A stretch of DNA of 64,000 nt from Rhodococcus phenolicus (GCF_001646785.1 NZ_LRRH01000030.1:1-64000); one strand, 5' to 3'; counted from the first letter of the stretch, positions 24,146 to 33,421 are shown. Notes: generated by a model not told the origin, from the letters alone. Numbers and translations: made by a program.

Positions 24146-25361
24146 AGGACGGCTCCGGCTTCCTTGGCCGCGATGATGGCGTCCCAGTCCATGCCGAGCT
24201 CGAGCAGGATCTCCTCGGTGTGCTCGCCGTATTCGGGGGCGCGGCGGGGCGGCGGCGGGGTCTCGTCGAACTGGACGGGTGCGGCGGCGGTGCGGTACTC
24301 GCGGCCCGCGGCGTCCTCGACGGTCATGAGATACCCGTTCGCGACGACCTGCGGATCCGTGAGCACCTCCTTGGGGCTCGCGAGGGTCGCCCATACGCCC
24401 GGCTCGTCGCCGAGGATCTTCTGCCATTCGGCGAGATCGCGTTCGGCGAAGGTGCGGCGCAGTTCCGCGGTCGCGGTCTCCCTGTTCGCCACGAGGTTCG
24501 CCAACGGCACGAAGCGTTCGTCGGTTCCCATGTCGGGACGGCCGATACGGTCGCAGAAACCCTTCCAGAACCGATCGGCCTGCAGGAACACCAGCTGAAT
24601 CCACCGGCCGTCGCGGGTACGGTACCGATTGACGGCCGGATTCGGGGCGGCGCCGGCATTGCCGACGGGGATCCGGTCGATGCCATAGTAGTCCGCCGCT
24701 GCGATGTCCGGCGCCATCGCCCAGATACCCTGGGACAGTAGGGAACTGTCCACGATCGGGGCGTGGCCCGTGGTGGCGCGATGGAACAGGGCCGCGGCGA
24801 TCCCGCCGGCGAGGGTGATCCCGCCCTGTAGGTCGCCGAAGGCGGGTGTCTGTGTCACCGGGTATTCGGCGTCCGGTGGGGTCAACGCGTAGGCGACGCT
24901 GCCGCGGGCCAGGTAGCTCGCCGCGTCGAATCCGCCGCGGTCGCGTTCGGGTCCGCGGCTGCCCTGGCCGCTTCCGCGCGCGACGATCACGTTCGGGTTG
25001 AACTCCCGGAGGCGCTCGACGGACAGATCCGCCCGGTCGAGTGCGGCGGGCAGCCAGTTGGTGAGGAACACGTCGGCGCGTTCGATCAACCGCCGCAGGA
25101 TGTCGCGGCCCCGCTCGGACTTGATGTCCACGCCGATGCTGCGTTTGCCGTGGTTCCCGAGTTCCATCATGAAGTTCGCGTCCACCGCGACTGCGCCGGG
25201 TCGAGTCCGCCGATGTTGAGGTAGCGGCACGGATCACCGCCGCGCGTGTCCTCGATCTTGACGACTTCCGCCCCCCAGTCGCTCAACGCCGCACCGGCGC
25301 TGGGAACGTACGTCCACGATGCCAATTCGACGATGCGAATGCCCTGGAGCAGACCCGACAT
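24142..25361 (-). pseudogene. CaiB/BaiF (class III) CoA-transferase, frameshifted
   Basis: The N-terminal ~57 residues (MSGLLQGIRIVELASWTYVP, ALSDWGAEVVKIE, GGDPCRYLNIGGLDPAQ) lie in one frame starting at 25361; the rest (VDANFMMELGNHGKRS, VFLTNWLP, NPNVIVARGSGQG, QTPAFGDLQ and onward to the stop at 24142) lies in another. The frames cross near 25190-25205, and a single missing base would restore a normal protein of about 405 residues with the catalytic Asp of the family in the second piece. It would move CoA between an acyl-CoA and an organic acid. Either a genuine inactivation or a sequencing error in GC-rich DNA. Confidence 0.8.
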
Positions 25362-25404
25362 CGGTTCCCCTTCCGCTTGTCGAACACGTGTTGATGAACT
25401 ATAC

Positions 25405-25416
25405 GGTAACGGTTAC
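25405..25416. promoter_or_regulatory. Operator candidate between CoA-transferase and aldehyde dehydrogenase
   Basis: The 88-base divergent gap contains GTAAC-G-GTTAC at 25406-25416 inside an AT-rich stretch (25395-25425), the only such stretch nearby, and a second palindrome AACACGTGTT at 25383-25392. Both are placed to control the two divergent operons. The GTAACGGTTAC type of site is compatible with a TetR-family regulator, which is not encoded in the window. Confidence 0.4.
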
Positions 25417-25449
25417 AGTTAATCATCCAGGATGGTGGACGGGGGTCAT

Positions 25450-26985
25450 GTGAGCGAAATCGGGACGCGAACCGCACCGCGGCCGGAGCGACACTCCCGG
25501 GTGGCCGAACGCGCCGAGCGCCGGATGCTCGTCGACGGGAAGCTGGTCGGCGCGGCCTCCGGCGCCGTCTACGACAACCTCGACCCGGCCACCGGCCGGA
25601 CGCTGGGAACCGTCGCGGCGGCCGGGTACGCCGACATGGACCGGGCGATCGGCGCCGCACGCCGCGCCTTCGACGACACCGACTGGTCCGCGAACCGGTC
25701 CCTGCGCGCGCGATGCCTCGACCAGCTCCAGGCGGGACTCGAGGCCGAGAGGGACGACCTGCGCGATGAACTCGTCGCCGAGGCCGGCTGCCCGGTCATG
25801 ACGACCGGCAACGCGCAACTGAACTGGCCGCTGGCCGAGTCGTTGCGCTACCCGGTCCGCCTGATCGACGAGTACCCGTGGGAACGAGTCCTCGACGGTG
25901 GCGGCCTGTTCGGTTCCCGGAATGTGCGCACAGTGGTGCAGGAACCGGTGGGGGTGGTCGCGGCGATCACTCCGTCCAACTTCCCGATCGAGGTGATCCT
26001 CAACAAGCTCGGACCGGCCCTCGCCACCGGTAACACCGTTGTCCTCAAACCGGATCCGAACACTCCGTGGAACGCCACCCGGATCGGGCGGATCGTCGCC
26101 GAGCACACCGACTTTCCCGCCGGGGTCGTCAACGTCGTCACCACCGATTCGAACGAGGTTGCCGCGCTGCCGGTCGTCGACCCGCGTGTCGACCTGATCT
26201 CGTTCACCGGTTCCACGGCCGTCGGTCGCACCATCGTGCGTGACGGCGCGGCCACCATGAAACGCAACTTCCTGGAGTTGGGTGGCAAATCCGCCCTGAT
26301 CGTCCTCGACGACGCCGACCCGGCGGCGGCGCTGCGCAGCGCGGTCGGCGTGTGCGTGCACGCCGGACAGGCGTGTGCGGCGACGAGCCGGATGCTCGTG
26401 CACCGCTCGTTGTTCGACGAGATGGTCGCAAACGTGGCCGCGATGTACGCGTCGGTGCCGGTGGGGGATCCGGTGTTGCCCGACACCCTCGTCGGCCCCG
26501 TCGTCAGCGCCGCCCAGCGCGCCCGGGTCCTCGATGCGTGCGAACGCGCCGTCGGCGAGGGGGCGCGGATCGTCACGGGTGGGGGAGCGGTGCGCGACCT
26601 GCCGCCCCACTTGGCGGGTGGCTTCTTCGTCGAACCGACCGTGTTCGTGTGCGACGACCAGAGCCTCTCGATCGCACGCGAGGAGGTCTTCGGGCCGGTC
26701 CTGGTGATGATGCCGTTCGCCGACGACGACGAGGCGGTCCGCCTTGCCAACGACAGTGGGTACGGACTGGCCGGGGCGGTGCTGTCGGGATCGACCGAGC
26801 GTGGCATGTCGGTCGCGCGGCGCATCCGGACCGGCGCGATCGGGGTCAACGGCGGAATGTTCTACGGCGCCGACACGCCGTTCGGTGGCTACAAGAACAG
26901 CGGAGTCGGCCGTCAGTGCGGGCTCGAAGGTTTCCAGCAGTACCTCGAGACGAAGACCATCGCCTGTCGCATGCCGCGTCGGTGA
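25450..26985 (+). CDS. Aldehyde dehydrogenase (NAD(P)-dependent)
   Basis: A 511-residue ALDH. ITPSNFPIEVILNKLGPAL is the Rossmann entry, SFTGSTAVGR the nucleotide loop, LELGGKSALIV carries the general-base Glu, and HAGQACAATSR the catalytic Cys. EEVFGPVLVMMPF and the C-terminal FGGYKNSGVGR block complete the fold. It would oxidise an aldehyde, perhaps a product of the P450 or of aldol cleavage, to the acid that is then activated to CoA. GTG at 25450 follows GGGGG; the ATG at 25432 lacks a binding site. First gene of a plus-strand catabolic operon. Confidence 0.88.
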   Translation: MSEIGTRTAPRPERHSRVAERAERRMLVDGKLVGAASGAVYDNLDPATGRTLGTVAAAGYADMDRAIGAARRAFDDTDWSANRSLRARCLDQLQAGLEAERDDLRDELVAEAGCPVMTTGNAQLNWPLAESLRYPVRLIDEYPWERVLDGGGLFGSRNVRTVVQEPVGVVAAITPSNFPIEVILNKLGPALATGNTVVLKPDPNTPWNATRIGRIVAEHTDFPAGVVNVVTTDSNEVAALPVVDPRVDLISFTGSTAVGRTIVRDGAATMKRNFLELGGKSALIVLDDADPAAALRSAVGVCVHAGQACAATSRMLVHRSLFDEMVANVAAMYASVPVGDPVLPDTLVGPVVSAAQRARVLDACERAVGEGARIVTGGGAVRDLPPHLAGGFFVEPTVFVCDDQSLSIAREEVFGPVLVMMPFADDDEAVRLANDSGYGLAGAVLSGSTERGMSVARRIRTGAIGVNGGMFYGADTPFGGYKNSGVGRQCGLEGFQQYLETKTIACRMPRR

Positions 26986-27054
26986 GCAGCGAAGCAATGA
27001 ACACCAACCCACCCGCCGGCCGTCCCGGTCGGCACGTCACGAAGGTTGATGCAC

Positions 27055-28230
27055 ATGGTCGAAACCGTCATCGTCGGCGCCACCCGCACCGCGATCGCCC
27101 GATCCTTCAAGGGAGCGCTGGTCAACGTGCCGGCGGAGACCCTCGCCGAAACGGTCCTGACCGAGGCGGTGCGCCGCGCCCGCATCGACCCGTCCCACAT
27201 CGACGACGTCATCTTCGCCGAATTGAACTACGGCGGGGGTGATCTCGCCCGGTACGCGGCCGTGGCCGCAGGCATGACCACCGTGCCCGGTCAGGCGGTC
27301 AACCGGCACTGCGCCGGCAGCCTCACCGCCATCTCGAACGCCGCCGCGCACATCGGCGTCGGCATGGAACGCGTGATCGTCGCCGGGGGCGTGCAGTCCT
27401 TGTCGACCTCGCCGATCATGAAGTGGCGCGTGCCCGGCCCGGCCCTCGAGTTCCGCGAGCCGTGGATGCCCCCGTCGCATCCGGAGACACCGGACGCGCC
27501 CACCCTCGACATGGCGATCACCGTCGGCTGGAACACCGCGCAGGCCGTCGGCATCACCCGCGAGGAGATGGATGCCTGGGCTGAACGCTCCCATCGCCGT
27601 GCCGTCGCCGCGATCGACGCCGGAAAATTCGTCGACGAGATCGTGCCGATCAAAGTGCAGCAACCCGACGGTTCGGTGCTCGACTTCGCCGTCGACGAAC
27701 ACCCGCGCCGCGACACCACCCTCGAACGCCTCGCGTCGCTGCCGGTGCTGCACCCGGAGATCGACGGCTTCTCCATCACCGCCGGCAACAGCAGCGGCAT
27801 CAACGACGCCGCGGCCGCGGTGACCCTCGTCGCCGGGGACTACGCCGCCGCCGAAGGCCTCGACGTGCTCGGCGCGGTGCGCGCCTGGGCGAACTCGGCC
27901 CTCGCGCCTCGGGACACCGGGCTCGGCGCGGTCGCGGTGATCGGCAAGGTCCTCGACCGGGCGGGTCTGGCGGCCTCGGACGTGACGCTGTGGGAGATCA
28001 ACGAGGCGTTCGCATCCGTGCCGATCGCCGCGTGCCGCGAGTACGGGCTCGACGAGGAACGCGTGAACTTCTCCGGAAGTGGTTGCAGCCTCGGTCATCC
28101 CATCTCCGCATCCGGCGCCCGCATGGTCACGACCCTGCTCTACGAACTGCGGCGCCGGGGCGGTGGCATCGGTGTTGCCGCGATGTGCGCCGGGGGTGGG
28201 CAGGGCGGCGCGGTCGTCGTCGAGGTCTGA
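27055..28230 (+). CDS. Thiolase (acetyl-CoA acyltransferase)
   Basis: A 391-residue degradative thiolase. The nucleophile Cys is in VNRHCAGSL, the NEAF motif is WEINEAFASVP, the His is in GCSLGHPISASGARM and the second Cys in AAMCAGGGQGG; all four active-site blocks are present. It would release acetyl-CoA (or propionyl-CoA) from a 3-oxoacyl-CoA. ATG 27055 is preceded by GAAGG at nine bases; two upstream in-frame starts are less well placed. It sits between the aldehyde dehydrogenase and an enoyl-CoA hydratase. Confidence 0.9.
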   Translation: MVETVIVGATRTAIARSFKGALVNVPAETLAETVLTEAVRRARIDPSHIDDVIFAELNYGGGDLARYAAVAAGMTTVPGQAVNRHCAGSLTAISNAAAHIGVGMERVIVAGGVQSLSTSPIMKWRVPGPALEFREPWMPPSHPETPDAPTLDMAITVGWNTAQAVGITREEMDAWAERSHRRAVAAIDAGKFVDEIVPIKVQQPDGSVLDFAVDEHPRRDTTLERLASLPVLHPEIDGFSITAGNSSGINDAAAAVTLVAGDYAAAEGLDVLGAVRAWANSALAPRDTGLGAVAVIGKVLDRAGLAASDVTLWEINEAFASVPIAACREYGLDEERVNFSGSGCSLGHPISASGARMVTTLLYELRRRGGGIGVAAMCAGGGQGGAVVVEV

Positions 28231-28291
28231 CCGGTGTCACGGAAATGGTCGCATGAAACGTAACGATAGGAAATTTGCTGGGAGGCAATCG

Positions 28292-29053
28292 ATGGCGGAC
28301 GAAGTACTGCTGGAACGTCGCGGACGCACGCTGGTGATCACGATCAATCGGCCGGACGCGCGCAACGCCGTGAACCTGGCCGTCAGCCACGGGCTCGCAG
28401 GCGCGGTCGACGAACTCGACAACAGTCCGGAACTGTCGGTCGCAGTGCTGACCGGCGCCGGCGGCAACTTCTGCGCGGGCATGGACCTCAAGGCGTTCGC
28501 GGCCGGCGAGATCGTCGCGATCCCCGGCCGCGGCCTCGGATTCACCGAACGCCCACCCACCAAACCGATCATCGCCGCCGTGGAGGGTTTCGCGCTGGCC
28601 GGAGGCACCGAACTGGTACTCGCGACCGATCTGGTGGTCGCGTCGAAAACCGCGAAATTCGGGATCCCCGAGGTCAAACGCGGCCTGGTCGCCGCCGGCG
28701 GCGGGCTGCTGCGACTGCACCGGCGCATTCCCTATCAGAAGGCGCTCGAACTGGCGCTGACCGGCGACAGCTTCACCGCCGAGGAAGGCGCGGGATACGG
28801 ATTCGTCAACGTGGTTACCGAACCGGGTGAGGCCCTCGACCAGGCCCTCGCCCTCGCCGACCGGATCACCGCGAACGGGCCGCTCGCCGTCGCGGTCACC
28901 AAGGACATCATGACGAAATCGCGTGGCTGGTCCGACGACGAGATGTGGCAGAAGCAACTCGAGCTGATCATCCCGGTGTTCACGTCGAAGGACGCGACGG
29001 AAGGCGCGCGGGCGTTCGCCGAGAAGCGCGCCCCGCAATGGACCGGTGCCTGA
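28292..29053 (+). CDS. Enoyl-CoA hydratase
   Basis: A 253-residue crotonase. NFCAGMDLKAF and VEGFALAGGTELVLATDLVVA are the oxyanion-hole segments; KFGIPEVKRGLVAAGGGL contains the usual Glu; the C terminus PQWTGA is canonical. It would hydrate a 2-enoyl-CoA in the same beta-oxidation spiral as the thiolase upstream and the dehydrogenase downstream. GGGAGG lies seven to eight bases before the ATG. The 61 bases between it and the thiolase include a short AT-rich stretch that may hold an internal promoter. Confidence 0.88.
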   Translation: MADEVLLERRGRTLVITINRPDARNAVNLAVSHGLAGAVDELDNSPELSVAVLTGAGGNFCAGMDLKAFAAGEIVAIPGRGLGFTERPPTKPIIAAVEGFALAGGTELVLATDLVVASKTAKFGIPEVKRGLVAAGGGLLRLHRRIPYQKALELALTGDSFTAEEGAGYGFVNVVTEPGEALDQALALADRITANGPLAVAVTKDIMTKSRGWSDDEMWQKQLELIIPVFTSKDATEGARAFAEKRAPQWTGA

Positions 29054-29084
29054 GCACACATCCACGACAATCCCTGGAGGAACT

Positions 29085-29855
29085 GTGCCTTTCGAAGGTG
29101 AAGTAGTTCTCGTCACCGGCGGCGCCGGTGGCCTCGGCGAGGCCACCGTGCGCCGGTTGCACGGCGCCGGTGCCGCCGTCGTCATCGCCGACGTCAACGA
29201 CGACAAGGCCGGTGCGCTGGCCGACGAACTCGGCAACAAGGCGGAGTACGTGCGGACCGACGTCCTCGACAGCGCGAGCATCGAGGCGGCACTGGCCGCC
29301 GCGGACGCTCTGGGCACGCTGCGGTACGCGGTGATCGCCCACGGCGGCTTCGGCGTGCTCGAGAAGGTCGTCAACCGGGACGGCAGCCCCCACACGTTCG
29401 ACGGATTCACCGACACCATCGCGCTGTACCTGAGCGGCACCTACAACGTGCTGCGGCTGACCGCCGCGAAGATCGCCACACTCGAACCGAAGGAGAACGG
29501 GGAACGCGGCGCGATCGTGATGACCAGCTCGATCGCCGGATACGAAGGACAGATCGGCCAGTCCGCGTACGCCGCGGCGAAGGGCGGCGTCAACGCCCTG
29601 ACCCTGACCGGCGCCCGCGACCTCAGCGCCGTCGGCATCCGCCTCAACAGCATCGCGCCCGGTACCGTCCGCACCCCGATCATGGAGTTCCTCGGCGAGG
29701 AGAAACTCGCGAAGTTCGCGGAATCGGTGCCGTTCCCCAAGCGGCTCGGCGCACCCGCGGAGTATGCGTTTCTCGCCGAACATCTGCTCGAGAACCCCTA
29801 CATCAACGGTGAAGTGGTGCGCATCGACGGCGCCCAACGGTTCCAGCCGAAATAG
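29085..29855 (+). CDS. SDR-family 3-hydroxyacyl-CoA dehydrogenase-like oxidoreductase
   Basis: A 256-residue classical short-chain dehydrogenase. VLVTGGAGGLGEATVRRL is the cofactor-binding glycine motif, DVND after the second strand favours NAD, and the catalytic Ser (TSSIAGYEG), Tyr and Lys (SAYAAAKGG) are intact, followed by APGTVRTPI. Its closest functional analogues are type-2 3-hydroxyacyl-CoA (HSD10-like) dehydrogenases, which fits the missing 3-hydroxyacyl-CoA oxidation step between the neighbouring hydratase and thiolase. GTG start with CTGGAGG. Confidence 0.87.
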   Translation: MPFEGEVVLVTGGAGGLGEATVRRLHGAGAAVVIADVNDDKAGALADELGNKAEYVRTDVLDSASIEAALAAADALGTLRYAVIAHGGFGVLEKVVNRDGSPHTFDGFTDTIALYLSGTYNVLRLTAAKIATLEPKENGERGAIVMTSSIAGYEGQIGQSAYAAAKGGVNALTLTGARDLSAVGIRLNSIAPGTVRTPIMEFLGEEKLAKFAESVPFPKRLGAPAEYAFLAEHLLENPYINGEVVRIDGAQRFQPK

Positions 29856-29859
29856 ACCC

Positions 29860-29894
29860 GGCCCGGACGGTGGCGAGGGGTCGCCGTCCGGGCC
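29860..29894 (+). terminator. Hairpin after the SDR gene
   Basis: GGCCCGGACGG (29860-29870) pairs with CCGTCCGGGCC (29884-29894) around a 13-base loop, starting four bases after the dehydrogenase stop. The 11-bp GC stem without a T-tract is a plausible intrinsic-type terminator or attenuator ahead of the MFS gene. Confidence 0.6.
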
Positions 29895-29940
29895 CCGGGA
29901 TCGGCTGCGGAGGTACCGAGGAGACGGGCACCATGAACAG

Positions 29941-31419
29941 ATGACCGAGGCAGCCGTGGGTCTGCACACCGGGCGGGGCAGATGGATCGTGGTTGCCACG
30001 GTGCTCGGCTCGAGCCTCGCGTTGCTGGACGGCACGGTCGTCAACATCGCCCTCCCGCGCATCGCCGCCGACCTCGGTTCCGGCGTCGCCGGCATGCAGT
30101 GGGTGCTCAGTGGATACACGCTCACCTTGGCGTCGCTGATCCTGCTCGGCGGCGCGCTCGGTGACCGGTGGGGGAGACGCCGGGTATTCGTCTGGGGCAC
30201 AGTGTGGTTCGCGGCGGCGTCGCTCCTGTGCGGACTGGCCCCGAACGTCACCACGCTGGTGATCGCACGGATCCTGCAGGGCGCGGGCGCGGCCCTGCTC
30301 ACGCCGGGATCCCTCGCATTGATCTCGGCTACCATCCGTGACGACGATCGCGGCGCCGCCATCGGGTTGTGGTCCGGATTCGGCGGCGTCGCCGGTGCCG
30401 TCGGTCCGCTGCTCGGCGGCTGGATGGTCGAGGTCGCCGGCTGGCGGTCGGTGTTCCTGCTGAATCTTCCCCTCGCGGCCGCCGTCGTGTGGGCGGCGGT
30501 CCGTCACGTGCCGGAGAGCCGCGATCCGTCGCCGCCGGACCGACTCGACGTTGCGGGCGCGGTCCTGGGCGCGGCCGGGCTGGGCCTGGTGACCTACGGC
30601 TTGATCGAGGCACAACCCCTCGTCGCCGTCCTCGGCATCGCGGTACTGGTGTTGTTCGTGCTGATCGAGCGGCGTTCGCCGGTCGCACTGATCCCGCCGG
30701 ATCTGTTCGCCTCCCGTATGTTCACCGCCACGAACCTGGTCACCTTCACCGTCTACGCCGCATTCGGCGGCGTGTTCTTCCTGCTGGTGCTGCAACTGCA
30801 ACTCGTCGTCGGCTATTCGCCGATCGAGGCGGGCACCGCGACGATCCCGATCACAGTCCTGATGCTGCTCCTGTCGTCGCGGGCGGGTCGCTACGCGCAG
30901 CGACACGGCCCGCGCGGCCCGATGACGCTCGGCCCCGCCGTCGCGGCAGTCGGGCTGCTGCTCATGCTGCGCATCGACGCGGACGCGTCCTACCTGCGGG
31001 ATGTGCTGCCCGCTGTCGTCGTGTTCGGGCTCGGATTGGCATCGCTGGTCGCACCCCTGACCGCCGCGGTCCTCGGAGCGGTGCCGACCGCGCGAGCCGG
31101 GATCGCGTCCGGCGTCAACAACGCGGTCGCGCGCACCAGCCAACTGCTCGCCGTCGCCGCGCTTCCCGGGCTCGCCGGTATCGGTGGCGCAGCACTCGCC
31201 GACCCGGCCGCGTTCGACGGGGGATTCGATGTCGCGATGCTGATCTGCGCGGGGCTGCTCGGCGTCGGGGCGGTGCTCGCGGCCGTCCTCGTTCCCGCGC
31301 CCGCCGCCGCGATACCGGCGGATTCGGTGGCGTGCAGGCCACACTGCGACGTCACCGGCCCGGCGGTGCAGCCGGACTCCGTTCCCCGCGGTGGTCCTTC
31401 ACAGCGCCACAAGCCCTGA
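29941..31419 (+). CDS. MFS transporter, DHA2 (14-helix) family
   Basis: A 492-residue integral membrane protein. The first helix ends LALLDGTVVNIALPRIAADL, the DHA2 signature; the motif A loop is GGALGDRWGRRRVF; and LQGAGAALLTPGSLAL is the antiporter motif C region. About fourteen hydrophobic segments can be counted. It probably exports, by proton antiport, the catabolic substrate, an intermediate or a toxic analogue. It follows the SDR gene after a terminator-like hairpin and may have its own promoter. The C-terminal 40 residues are hydrophilic. Confidence 0.88.
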   Translation: MTEAAVGLHTGRGRWIVVATVLGSSLALLDGTVVNIALPRIAADLGSGVAGMQWVLSGYTLTLASLILLGGALGDRWGRRRVFVWGTVWFAAASLLCGLAPNVTTLVIARILQGAGAALLTPGSLALISATIRDDDRGAAIGLWSGFGGVAGAVGPLLGGWMVEVAGWRSVFLLNLPLAAAVVWAAVRHVPESRDPSPPDRLDVAGAVLGAAGLGLVTYGLIEAQPLVAVLGIAVLVLFVLIERRSPVALIPPDLFASRMFTATNLVTFTVYAAFGGVFFLLVLQLQLVVGYSPIEAGTATIPITVLMLLLSSRAGRYAQRHGPRGPMTLGPAVAAVGLLLMLRIDADASYLRDVLPAVVVFGLGLASLVAPLTAAVLGAVPTARAGIASGVNNAVARTSQLLAVAALPGLAGIGGAALADPAAFDGGFDVAMLICAGLLGVGAVLAAVLVPAPAAAIPADSVACRPHCDVTGPAVQPDSVPRGGPSQRHKP

Positions 31420-31522
31420 TCCGGAAGTCCTCGGGAAAAGCGCAGGGAAGATCGAGCGGGTCGACGCACAATAGGAGTTGCTGCGGTAGCCGTGACCGCG
31501 ATGACCCGAACAGAGGGGGCCT

Positions 31523-32728
31523 GTGCCGGTGTCCGAGATGGTGTCGCCGGGTGCCCGTGCATTCTGGGACCGCAGTGTCGCCGGACGGTTGGCGTTGTTC
31601 GAGGCGTTGCGTGCCCGGCCGGCGATCGAGTTCCACGCCGAATCAGCGGGTCCGGGCTTCTGGTCGGTGGTCGGCTACCACGACGTGGTCACGGTGAGCC
31701 ACAATCCGGAGGTGTTCTCCTCGGCGCAGGGCTTCACGATCGACGACGTCCCGGCCGAGATCCGGGAATTCGCGATGTCGATGATCGCGATGGACAACCC
31801 CCGTCACCGATACCTGCGCTCGATCGTGCAATCGGCGTTCACCGCGGCCTCGGTCCGCTCCATCACGGACCGGATCCGCGGGCACGCCCACCGGATCGCC
31901 ACCGATCTGCCGCGCGGGAAGGTGTTCGACTTCGTCGACCGGGTTGCCAGCCGATTGCCGGTGCAGGTGGTCTGTGAGTTGCTCGGCATCCCCGAGCAGG
32001 ATCGGCCGCGGATCATCGAACTCGCGGGTGACGTGATCTTCAACGGTGGCGAGGACTTCGCGACCGGCCCCGGGGGTGCGGCCGGGCTGGCCCAGATCTA
32101 CGGCTACGCCCTGGAACTGGGGGAGAGGCGGAGAGCCGAGCCGGGTGACGACCTGACCTCGGCCTTGATGAAACCCACCGCCGACGGGCAGTCCCTGAGT
32201 GCTTCGGAGTTCGGTTCGTTCGTCATCTTGCTGATCACCGCGGGGTTCGAAACCACCCGGCAGGCGCTGGGATGGGCATTGCATCTGCTCAGCGCGCATC
32301 CGGGCCAGTTCCGGCTGCTGCACAGCGATTTCGCCGCACATATCGACGGTGCGATCGACGAAGTGATCCGGTACGCCTCCCCGGTGCCCTATATGCGACG
32401 CACCGCCACCGTCGACACCGAACTGGGCGGGGTTCGTATTCGGGCGGGGCAGAAGGTGGTCATGTGGTACCTGTCCGCCAACCACGACCCCACCGTGTTC
32501 GCGGACCCGGGCAGGTTCGACATCACCCGTCCCAACGCCGCCCGGCACCTGGGATTCGGCGCACGGGACATCCACCATTGCCTCGGTGCCAATCTCGCCC
32601 GAACCGAGATGCGGGTGATGCTCGAGGAACTGCTCGCAACCCATCCCGGCGTCCGCGCGGTCGGCGAACCCGAATTGTTGTTGTCCGCATTCATCAGCGG
32701 ACTCGGCTCCCTTCCCGCCCGCACGTGA
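31523..32728 (+). CDS. Cytochrome P450 with unusual haem loop
   Basis: A 401-residue P450 with I-helix LITAGFETTRQ and K-helix DEVIRY. The haem region reads HLGFGARDIHHCLGANLAR, thiolate Cys353. Between the Phe and the Cys there are seven residues instead of six, and the usual Gly four before the Cys is Asp, so the loop is one residue long and altered. It may still bind haem, since the ANLAR helix is normal. GTG start behind AGAGGGGG. Third P450 in the window, again without ferredoxin. Confidence 0.88.
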   Translation: MPVSEMVSPGARAFWDRSVAGRLALFEALRARPAIEFHAESAGPGFWSVVGYHDVVTVSHNPEVFSSAQGFTIDDVPAEIREFAMSMIAMDNPRHRYLRSIVQSAFTAASVRSITDRIRGHAHRIATDLPRGKVFDFVDRVASRLPVQVVCELLGIPEQDRPRIIELAGDVIFNGGEDFATGPGGAAGLAQIYGYALELGERRRAEPGDDLTSALMKPTADGQSLSASEFGSFVILLITAGFETTRQALGWALHLLSAHPGQFRLLHSDFAAHIDGAIDEVIRYASPVPYMRRTATVDTELGGVRIRAGQKVVMWYLSANHDPTVFADPGRFDITRPNAARHLGFGARDIHHCLGANLARTEMRVMLEELLATHPGVRAVGEPELLLSAFISGLGSLPART

Positions 32729-32740
32729 GGCCGAGGATCG

Positions 32741-33421
32741 TCAGCCGGCTTTGCGTCCTGAAATCATGACGAGAGGCATGCCGGGGATCCGGGAGACCTC
32801 CTCGTCGACGAGGTCCAGCGGGTCCGCGAGGTCACGCGCCTCTTCGAGGCTGATGGAGCGGCCCGCGATCCACGTGTGGAAGATCGCGAGATTGATGCCG
32901 CCGAGAAGACGGGGCGTTCTGTAGTTTTCGATGAACCTCTCGGCGTCGTCGAAACTCGTGCTGCGGTCCGCGTCGGTGATCAGCAGCGGGCCCGCAGGTT
33001 TGAGGACGCGCATGCACTCGGTGAGCCCGGTCTCGCGTGACGACCAGTGCTTGATGGACCCGTAACTGATCACCCCGTCGAAGACTCCGTCCGCGAAGTC
33101 GAGCCGGGTTGCGTCTCCCACCCGGAAACGGACACGCTCGCCGTAGTGGCGCATTCGTCTGGTGGCGCGCTTGACCTGGGGCACGGCCAGATCGAGACCG
33201 ATGATGTCCAGGTCGGGGCGTCGGTCGGCGATGTACTTCGTGAACGAGGCGCCTCCCGAGCCGACGTCGAGAATGTGCGCGTTCTCCGCGAGAAACGGGA
33301 GAAAGTGCTCGTCGATGACGTGGCGCGAGGGGTAGACCGCCGGTGCCACGATCGCCTCGTACATCCAGGCGTGCGCAGGGGTGTAGACCGCGGTGATGGA
33401 GTCGAACGGCGCCATGGGCAT
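32741..33421 (-). CDS. Class I SAM-dependent methyltransferase
   Basis: A 226-residue methyltransferase. ILDVGSGGASFTKYIA is motif I, IIGLDLAVPQ the acidic ribose-binding strand, RFRVGDATRLDFADGVFDGVIS motifs II-III, and LKPAGPLLITD motif IV. The UbiE/Methyltransf_11 pattern suggests a small-molecule substrate. It converges with the P450 upstream gene, 12 bases apart, and diverges from the prepilin peptidase; an alternative start lies two codons downstream. No partner genes reveal the substrate. Confidence 0.82.
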   Translation of the reverse strand: MPMAPFDSITAVYTPAHAWMYEAIVAPAVYPSRHVIDEHFLPFLAENAHILDVGSGGASFTKYIADRRPDLDIIGLDLAVPQVKRATRRMRHYGERVRFRVGDATRLDFADGVFDGVISYGSIKHWSSRETGLTECMRVLKPAGPLLITDADRSTSFDDAERFIENYRTPRLLGGINLAIFHTWIAGRSISLEEARDLADPLDLVDEEVSRIPGMPLVMISGRKAG

